A stretch of DNA of 64,000 nucleotides from Anas platyrhynchos (Eukaryota > Chordata > Aves > Anseriformes > Anatidae): the NCBI RefSeq assembly GCF_047663525.1, contig NC_092616.1, positions 6,654,501 to 6,718,500 of the forward strand, in the 5' to 3' direction. The notes under the pieces were generated by a model. That model ran no database searches and had not been told where the DNA came from. It worked only from the letters and a program-made list of their open reading frames with translations. Numbering within the stretch: position 1 is the first letter of the stretch; each line of letters begins with the position of its first letter. The translations under genes were made by a program, and so were the position numbers. Below are positions 1-8,500 of the stretch, one piece after another.

Positions 1-360
1 GTTTTGGGGCAAATCCAGGGTGGTTTGGGGTGAAGGGGTTCAAGCTGGGGTTTCAGGGGGTTTGGGCTGGGGTGAGGGGTGGTGGGGGCAGATATGGGGG
101 GGTTGGGGTGATTCAGGCCAGGGCTGGGGGTTTGGAGCATGGGGCGATTCTGGGCTAAAAATTTTAGGGGGTTCGGGTGGGGTTTTGGGGTGGTGGGTAG
201 GGTGGGGATGGAGGCAGATATGGGGGGATGGAGGGGGGGTTGGGGTGATTGGGGGTAATTGGGGGTAATCTGGGGGTTTTGTAATCTGGGGGTTTTGGGG
301 GATCTGGCGGGGTCCTAGCGTGGTGCCCCCCAGGACACCCCCAAATCCCCCCCCCCCCCC
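1..360. repeat. G-rich degenerate minisatellite
   Basis: The + strand is a run of variants of GGGGTTTGGGG and GGGGGTAATT with almost no C until a C-run at about 345-361. It looks like the intronic minisatellites seen throughout the next 9 kb. Open frames here on both strands are low-complexity Gly/Trp or Pro stretches, so I see no gene. Closely spaced G-runs make G-quadruplex formation plausible, which is an inference. Confidence 0.7.
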
Positions 361-436
361 CAGCACGCATTTTGGGTGCCGAAGGGAATCCGGGGCAGGC
401 GCTGTCCCTGCTGGCTCACAAGCCGGCTGCCCCGGC

Positions 437-530
437 GATGACGTCATAAACCCTCGTGATGACATCATACTCTCCACATGATGATGTCACTTCCCCCCAC
501 CAGTGACATCATGGTGACGTCATGACCAAC
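437..530. promoter_or_regulatory. Cluster of CRE/ATF-like palindromes
   Basis: Two perfect TGACGTCA palindromes lie at 439-446 and 515-522. Three one-base relatives sit between them: TGACATCA at 460-467, TGATGTCA at 482-489 and TGACATCA at 504-511. TGACGTCA is the CREB/ATF consensus. The spacing is irregular and the flanks share GATGA, so it could also be a small decayed minisatellite with regulatory potential by chance. It lies just upstream of an exon-like segment at 543-591. Confidence 0.45.
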
Positions 531-542
531 CCCCCTCACCAG

Positions 543-932
543 GTTCATCATGACCAAGGGGCTGCTGCAGGAGCTGTTGGTTGCATTCCAGGTGGATCCG
601 GGGGCACCGGGGGATCGGGGGGGTTCTGGAGGGATTTGGGGGATTTGGGGCGATAGGAGGGGTTTGGGGGGTATTTGGAGAGATTTGGGGGGTATTTTGA
701 TTTGGGGGTTTGGGATGGTTTGGAGGGATGTAGGGATTCGGGGAGGTTGGGGGCGATTCTGGGGTTATTTCAGAGGATTCTGGGGGTCATTTTGCCCCCA
801 GGTGGTGCTGTGGGTGTGAACGAGGAGCGCGACTCCGCCGACGCTCCGCCCGCGGCGCCAGCGGGGGTGATGACCGCACCCACCCGGGCGGCTGCGGCGG
901 ACCTGACGCCCACCCCCTGCCTGGCCCAGTAG
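543..932 (+). CDS. Possible 3' exons of an unidentified gene
   Basis: Two exon-like pieces have plausible splice signals. The first is 543-591, after CTCACCAG and before GTGGAT, and reads FIMTKGLLQELLVAFQ. The second starts at 802 after TTTTGCCCCCAG. Joined in the phase of the first, translation ends after five codons (VVLWV, then TGA). In another phase the second piece stays open to a TAG at 930-932 and is Ala/Pro-rich. I do not recognise the product. Frame disagreement and low complexity make a chance call possible. The DNA between the pieces is a G-rich minisatellite. Confidence 0.2.
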
Positions 933-1230
933 AGACCACCACACACCAGCACAAACCAGACAGACCAGCACACACAATCACAAACCACTATACCCAAAGC
1001 TCAAACCAGTACAACCCAGCAAGCAAGACCCGACCCACCCACCAACCCAGCGCTGGGCGGGGCCTCGCACCCGAGGGGCGTGGCTCAGGCCCTTCGTCCC
1101 ACTCTCCGCCATTAGGCTTCTTCCCTTTTGTTAGGCTTCGTCCCCCAGCCGCCCCGATTGCTTGCAGCCTGCGCTAAGAAGCGCATGGGGGGGAGATTGG
1201 GGGGGGGGGAGGCAGGGTCAGGACCGGATC

Positions 1231-1375
1231 GACGCCACCATCATCGCGACCGTGTACGACCGCGACCCATGCTACGTCTCGGCCCCCAGCGCCAAGGAGC
1301 GATGGCGATGAGGACGAGGAGGAGGAGCCCCTGCACGCCGCCCCACGGAAGACAAGTAGGAAATTCTGCACCGGC
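1231..1375 (+). CDS. Possible exon with an acidic tail, unidentified
   Basis: Frame reading on + gives IDATIIATVYDRDPCYVS followed by SAKER. After a one-base shift it continues into DGDEDEEEEPLHAAPRK. This is more complex than the surrounding Gly/Pro frames and resembles real coding sequence ending in an acidic stretch. It needs one frame change, like several integrin exons nearby, and I cannot assign it to a family. It may belong to the gene suggested at 543-932, since both are on +. Confidence 0.2.
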
Positions 1376-1784
1376 ACCAGCTGACCTCCGCTGCCCCCTA
1401 TTGGGGGACAAAAAAAATTCTGCAGGGGTCAGAAATTGGGTCCCCAAACCGCTTCTTCCCGCAAAAACAAAGCGTGCGCCCAGGAGAATTCGGGCCCCAA
1501 GGTGTGGGGCGAAGCGCTCGGGTCGTCGTAGGAGAACCAGAGGCCGGAGCAGAGCCGGGGGCGGGCGGCGGCCTGAGGGGGCGGGCCGGCCAGCAGATGC
1601 CCCCTCCCGCAGATAGATGCCCTCCCGCTTCCGGGCACGCCCCTCTCTCGGAAACCCCCCCCCATTCCGGGTTCCTTCCCCATCTGTCTCACTACAGCCT
1701 GGTCGCGCCCCGCCCCCTTGGAGCCCCGCCCCCCTTTGGAGCCCCGCCCCCCTGAGGCCCCGCCCACCAAGCCCCGCCCCTCAC

Positions 1785-1855
1785 CGGGATGCTGTGGGGC
1801 TCCATGCGGGCCTCCAGCAGGATCCAGGCGCTGTCCCCCAACAGCCCAGGGGCAG
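1785..1855 (-). CDS. Possible further exon, perhaps integrin leg or stalk
   Basis: A minus-strand exon-like piece is bounded by a good acceptor (CTGTTCCAG at 1856-1864) and a donor GTGAGG (1779-1784). One frame reads LLGDSAWILLEARMEPHSIP. Its strand and place, 0.6 kb beyond the last clear integrin exon, would fit a membrane-proximal leg exon. The match to CD11 proteins is too weak to be sure. Confidence 0.25.
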
Positions 1856-1919
1856 CTGGAACAGGAGGAAAGCGGGGGGAGGGGCAGGCCTGGGGGGGGC
1901 AGGGGCCAGGGGGGGCCCT

Positions 1920-2290
1920 GCCCCCATAGCCCCGCCCCCACCCCATACCCCCCCCCCACAACCCCCATAACCCCTTCTACCCCATCACCCACGACCCCCC
2001 CCACAACCCACAACCCACACCCCATAACCCCAGCCCATGACCCCATAACCCCCCTAACCCCACCCCATAACCCCCCATAACCCCTTGACCCCATAACCCC
2101 ATAACCCCCCACCCCATGACCCCATACCCCCTCCCCTATAACCCCATGACCTCATAACCCCCCCCCCACCACCCCACCCCACCACCCCTCCCCCACAACC
2201 CCCATAACCCCCATCACCCTCCACCCCACAACCCCCACCCCCATCACCCCACAGCCCCCCATAACCCCACCCTATCCATGACCTCATCAC
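1920..2290. repeat. C-rich CCCCATAACCCC minisatellite
   Basis: Degenerate short repeats of the type CCCCATAACCCC and CCCATGACC fill this stretch, giving a G-rich complement on the minus strand. It separates the last clear integrin exon from the possible exon at 1785-1855. No coding signal is visible beyond repetitive Pro/His or Gly/Trp frames. Confidence 0.8.
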
Positions 2291-2463
2291 CCTCCTATGA
2301 CCCCCACCTTTCCATGCCCTTCAGCTCCTTGACTCCTTCCACCCACCCTTGTCCTTTGTAACATTCAGCCGCTCTCCTCCTGGGATCTGGGTCAAACGGG
2401 GCCCCTCTGATTGGTCTCACATGGGGTTTGGCTCACTGAATTAGGGTCGGGGGGCTCTCACAC

Positions 2464-2568
2464 GCGGATGGAGGGGTCCCAGAGCAGGCGGTGGGGCAGG
2501 GATGGGGGAGGAGACGGAGTGCCCCCAGCGCGATGGGGGCGTGGGGGGCCTTGGAGGATGGTGTCCAG
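2464..2568 (-). CDS. Probable integrin leg exon, last clear one
   Basis: An open 105-nt piece lies between acceptor TCCGCAG and donor GTGTGA. One frame ends LLWDPSIR, which recalls VIWDxPQVT. Another contains [12 protein letters not shown], which recalls LPISLVFLVPV. Position and order fit the next CD11 leg exon. Confidence 0.45.
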
Positions 2569-5500
2569 CTGCGGATTTGGGGAGGGGGTCAGAGATGAGG
2601 GGCAGAATCTGGGTGTTGGGAGGGGGTTATTTTTTGGTCCTCACCTGGTAGCGGTGCCGCAGGAATTTGGGACGGAGGTCGTCATCGGTGAAGTTGAGGT
2701 AGGAGGTGGAGTTCTCCTGCCTGGGGGCAAATGGGGGTGGGGGGTGATAATCGGGGAGGGGTCTTAATTGGGGGGTGTTGATCGGGGGCAGGTCCCATTC
2801 TGGGGGGGTCACCATCTGGCGACGATGCTGACGGCGAGCGCACGGGGACGTGCCAGGTGACCACGTTGTCGCTGAGGTGGCGGTCCGGCCGTTGTCACTG
2901 GGGCAACTGCGTCACCTGACCCCCAAATCTTCATCCCTCTCCTTCCCCAAATCACTCCCGTCTCCCACCTGCTGGCGTTGGCCGTCAGCTCCAGCCGCTC
3001 GTCCCACGAGCTGTTCTGCAGGACGTCGAAGACCACACCCCCTCCACCTCCACCTGGTTGCACGGGGGCTCAGCACCACGACCCCCACCCATGGTGACCC
3101 CCCCACCCCTCCACCCCCCCAGCCCCCCCCAGCCCCCACTGGCTGTCGGCGCGCAGCACGGGCCGGCTGATGTCTGGAGCCCAGGTCCGTGGGCCCGGTG
3201 GCCGTGGCCATCCCCTGCCCCCTGCAGCTGATGGCCCACGGGGGAGCCGCCTAAATCGAGGCACAAGGTGGTGTGGGGTTCTGAATCGGGGTGGGCCGGG
3301 AGGGAGGGGCCCCAATGGCCACAGCCCCCAGACCGGCACCTCGGTAGGGTCGGCTTGGCCATAGCCAAGGTTGACCTGGCCTCCTGGGCTATGGCCTGGG
3401 TCGACCTGGCCTCCGGGGCCATGCCCGGGGATGACCTGGCCTCCGGGGCTATGGCCTGGGTTGACCTGGCTCCGGGACCATGCCCTGGGTTCACCTGGCC
3501 TCCGGGACCACGCCATGGGTTGACCTGGCCTCCGGGGCCATGCCCTGGGTCCACCTGGCTCTCGAGACCATGCCCGGGTCTGACCTGGCCTCCGTGGTCC
3601 TGGGGGGCCCGGCCGGAGCGTTTGGCGCTGCCCGCCGTTGCCCCCCTGGGTGCTTCAGCATGAGGGGCTGGAGCCAGGGGGGCTCCCCGGGAGAGCCGCA
3701 AACTGCACCTGGGTGGCTCCGGCCCTGCGGAAGGAGAGCCCCGCGGGTGGCGGAGGCGCAGGGTGGCCCCGGAGGCGCTCTCGGTTTTGCAGTTCAGGGT
3801 CACCGCCAGCTCCACGCCGGGGGCCCCACCAGCACCTTCCGCGCCCCGGGGACTCCGAGACCCTCAGATCGGCTCGGAGCACCCCGCGGCCGGCCTGCCC
3901 GCAGTTCTTCTCAGGGATCCTGAGGAGGGGGGTGGGGGCTTGGGGTCAGCCAGCCCCGAGTCCCCGCTGTAGGGTCGGGGTCAGGGCTGGGCACCCCCCC
4001 GGAGCCCACCTTGGCCGCAACCCCGTGGCGCCCGGGGTTGAGGATGAGGCCGGGGGGCGCCCCGGGGGTCCTCGGGGTGCAGGGAGAAGTTGATGGCCAC
4101 GCGGATGGAGGCTACGAGGAAGCCCCCAGGCAGGTCTGGGGCGGGGAGGGGGGCCCGGCCAGCGGCATCCCCCCCCCCCCCCCCCCCCCAACATTTGTGG
4201 GGTCACCCTGGGTTGGGTCCGAACCAACTACGGGTGACCCATCACCAGGGCCTCCGCTATGGGGTCCCATGACCCGGAGCCCCTCCCTGCCTGGCTTCCC
4301 ACCCCCCCGGAGACCCCCAAGGCGTTTTGGCCGTCTGGCCGTACCAGGACGCGCATTGTTCTCCAGGCACCTCTCCTCCTCCCCGCAGCTCCAGGCACCC
4401 CGTTCCAGTGCTCCGCCCCCGGCCCCACACCCCCCGGCCCCGAACCCGCTGTGGGGCCGACGGCCACGTGGAAGGCGAGGGGACCACGGGCCGTCCTGGG
4501 GGACAGAGGGGCGCAGGGTCGAGCGGGGTGGACGCCCCCACCCCCTTACCCGGGGACCCCCACCCCAAGGCAACTGTGTAGGATTTGGTGTCCGAGGCGG
4601 CCCTGGGAGGCAGAGCCGGAGCTTCACTGGGGGCCGGCGTGGCCGTGGGAGTCGACGCCGCCTAGGGGAATGAGGGGGGAGAAGCTAGCAGCGGGGTCAC
4701 GTCACCATGGGCAGAGAGCGGGGGACACGGGGTGGGGGGCTGTCCCAGAACTGTCACGGTCTGTGGGTGGGGTCTGTCCCCAACCCCACCCCAACCCCAC
4801 CCCTACCCCACCCCAACCCCACCCCAACCCCGACCCCAATCCCACCCCAACCCCACCCCAACCCGACCCCAATCCCACCCCAACCCCCACCCCAGTCCTA
4901 CCCATCCCAACCCTGACCCCAACCCTTGCCTGAACCCCACCCCTACCCCCACCCCAACCCACCCCAACCCCTACCCCAATCCCACCCCAACCCCACCCCA
5001 GCCCCCAACCCCGCCCCACCCCCACCTCATCACCAGCATTGCGCCCCTGTGCCCCACGGCCAGGTCGACCATCCCGTCCCCGGTCACGTCCATGGCCCCG
5101 TCCAGCGCCTGCCCGAAGTAGCGGATCCCGAAGCCCCCCGCCCGGCCCTGCAGCCGCTGTGGGGTGGGATTGGGGGGTCAGACACGGCCCCAAAGCGCCC
5201 CCCCCCACCCCACGTCCCCCAGGTCCCACCTGGCTGTAGTGTGGCTCCACGCCCCCCGTGCGCCCGGGGAAGACGTAGACGGCGCCGTGCTCCTCGTCCT
5301 CCATGGGGGCCCCCACGGCCACCTCGGCCACCCCGTCCCCGTTCAGGTCGCCCAGCGCCGCCAGCGCCGCCCCCCAAACCGCCCCAGGGGCTGTCTGGGG
5401 GCTCCCCAGAGTCCCCGGCCCTCCTCCAGCTCTCCAATCCTGGGGGATTGGGGGGTTGGAAGGGTGTCAGGATGGGGTGGGGGTGGGATCGGGGGGGATT

Positions 5501-8500
5501 TGGGGGGGATTGGGATGGGGATGGGATGGGGATGGGATTGGTTTTGGGATTGGTTTTGGGATTGGTTTTGGGATCGGGATTGGCTCCCCCCCACGCCCCC
5601 CCTCACCTTCCGCCATGCGTAGAGGGTGATGGCGTCTCCCCCCTGCGCCCGCCGAGTGAGGGGCCCCACCAGCAGCCCCTTCTCGCTGGCCCCGTCCCGT
5701 CCGTCCAGGGCGCAGAGCGTGGCCCTCACAGACGCCCCACCTACGAGACAGCCGCTCAGGGGGTCCCCGTCCACCCTCCGGCACTCTCCGGGACCCCCCT
5801 CCTCAAATCCACCTGCTCCCCGGGGAGGCTCTGCAGCTCCTCCCAGCCCCCCGGTCGCCGCCTCGAAGACCACCACGCGCCCCACCGCGCCTGTGCCGGC
5901 CCCGTCGCCAGCAGCGAGCGCCCCCCGGGAGAGGGGCACCCCCACCACCGAGTAGCCTGCAAGGGAGGGGGGTCACCCCAGTGAGTGAGCGCCCCCCCAG
6001 TTTGCCCCCCCCGCCCCCAACATCCCCCAGTTCACCCCCAGCTGCCCCCAGTTTGTCCCCCTGCCCCCAAAAATCCCCCCAGTTCCCCCAGTTTGCCCCA
6101 ACATCCCCCGAGTTCCCCCAATTCGCCCCCTGACATCACCCCCCCCATTCCCCCACCACCCCCAAATTCCCCCCTCCCCCATTCCCCTCCCCATCATCCC
6201 CCACCACCCCCCACCCCCCCACCATCCATCTGCCCTCCATCACCACCCCCCCCCCCATAACCCCCCGCAACCCAGGTAGGTGTCGGCCATGTTTTGGGCC
6301 AGGGAGGGGCTGGGCATTGGGTAGCTTTGGGCCCTGGCCCCATTTTGTAGGAAGCCCTGGCCAGCCGCCCGCCCTCACCGCCCCCGCCACCTGCCGGCCT
6401 GGGTACAAGGGGGATGGGGGGGCCACCGGGTTTGGGGGGTTTGGGGGTGACACCAGGTTTTGGGGGTTTGGGGGTTTTGGGGGGTTTGGGGGGTTGGGGG
6501 TTATATAAGGTTTTGGGGGGTTATATTTGGGGGTTGGGAGGGGTTTTGGTGGGGGTTGGGGGCTGTATTGGGGTTTTGGGGGGTCACATGGGGGTTTTGG
6601 GGGTGGGGGGATTTTGGGGGGGTTTGGGGGTGATATGAGGTTTTGGGGGGTTTGGGGGGTATTGGGGGGTGACACAAGGTTTTGGGGGTGACGGGGGTTT
6701 TTGGTTTGGGGGGATATTGGGGGTTTTGTGGGCTCAGATCGGGGGGTTTGGGGCTGGGGGGGTCTTCGGGACCCATGGCGCCCCCTCCTCACGTTGACGG
6801 CGGCGACGCTGAAGCCGCTGGAGGAGAGCTCGAGGTGGAAGCGGTTCTGGTCGCTGGTGCCTGCGGGACAGAGGGGGAGATTTCGGGACCCCCAACTTTA
6901 ATATTTGGGGCTGGGGGGTACCGGGAGGTGGTTGAGGGGCGGGGCCACCTTCGATGTCGTAAATCTTGGCCTGCACCCGCCGAACAGCCCCCGCAGCTTC
7001 TCGAAGCTGTCCAGCACCTTGACGAACTCGGAGCTGGGCCGCGAGGCGAATTGGCTGAGGTAGAGCTGGTGTTGGGGAGGCTTGAAGTCTGTCCCACCTG
7101 TGCGTGATGTGTAATTATCTACTCTTATTCACCACCCCCAGGACCCCCGTCCCGCACCCCGATGATGTAGCGCACGATGCCGCGCTCCTCGGCCGCCTGC
7201 ACGGTGCCGCTGTCGGTGGCGTCGCCGTCGGTGATGATGATCATGACCTGCTTGGCCCCGTCCGCGCCCCTGCTCGGGGGTGAAGATGTTCTCCCTGCGG
7301 GGTGGTGGGGGGGGTTATGGGGTGGTGGGGGTGGTTATGGGGTGGTGGGGGTGGTCGTGGGGTGGTGGGGGTGGTTATGGGGTGGTTATGGGGTGGTTAT
7401 GGGGTGATGGGGAGGGTGGAGGTGGCCATGGGGTGGTGGGGATGGTGGTCGCGATGGTGATGGTGGCCATGGTGATGGTGGGCATGGAGGTGGTCATGGG
7501 GTGATGGAGTTGGCCAGGGTGGTGGAAGTGGCCATGGGGTGATTGGGGTGGCCGTGGGGGGGTTGCGGGGCCCTCACGCCACGAATTTGATGGCCGAGAA
7601 GGTGTCGGTGAGGCTGCGGAGCTGCACCAGGTCCCGCAGCAGCTCCCGGGGCCGGGGCCGCTCGGCGTAATCCCGCAGCGTGAAGGCCGTCTGCGGCCGG
7701 TCCGAGAACTGCACCGCCGCGAACTGCGGGGGCAACGCCGGCCGCTAGCCCCCCCGCAGCCCCCCAGCGGCCCTATAGAGCCCCACGGGCCCTACAGACC
7801 CCCATGGGCCCTATAGATCCCCCCATGGGCCCTACAGACCCCCACAGGCCCCACAGATCCCATGGGCCCCACAGACCCCTCAGGGCACCCTTGGGTGCTG
7901 CTGACCCCAAGACCCCCATAGAGTGCTCGTTGTCCCCCTATAGATCCCATGGCCCCCTTTATCCCCCATAGATCCTTCTCTCTATAGACCCCAAGACCCT
8001 GTAGCTCTCAGCCCCATAGCCCCCAGACCCCATAACCCCCAGCTGACCCCCAGCCCCATAGCCCCCAAGACCCATAACTCCAGCTCACTCCTCGGCCCCC
8101 GGCCCATAGCCCCCCTCACGCGGATGGAGCTGTTGTCAGCTGCTCATCACTTCCACCATGAAGTCCGAGCTTCTCCACTGTGGGTCATGTGCGGGCTCCC
8201 CGTCCAAGAGGAAGGCCAGGTCCACCGAGCCCAGCAGGCACCCTACAGGAGCAGCGGGGTCACCCCAGGACCTTGTGGGGTCGGGGGTCCCCTCCCCGCG
8301 CCCCCCACCCCAAACCCTCACCCTGGAAGCCGGGGCCCAGCTCCTGGTGGGGCCGCAGCTCGGGGCCCAGGAGGACGCAGGCGCCGCTGACGAAGACGTT
8401 GCGGTCGCACTCGCGGGTCAGCCCGGGGCCGCACGCCTTCGGTTTGGGGTTTTTTATGGTGGGTTCGAGCCCCCCGGGTCGGCCCCACAGCCCCCACGCC

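Noticed and set aside
1429-2112. 227-codon minus frame ending in WFSYDDPSASPHTLGP and beyond
   Set aside because: Part of it looks non-repetitive, but most is Gly-rich translation of the CCCCATAACCCC minisatellite. No family match or consistent splice signals were seen, so I did not call a gene beyond the 1785-1855 piece.
4926-5984. 352-codon + strand open frame
   Set aside because: It is the antisense of integrin exons 12-15 and of a C-rich minisatellite; the minus strand carries the clear FG-GAP matches.
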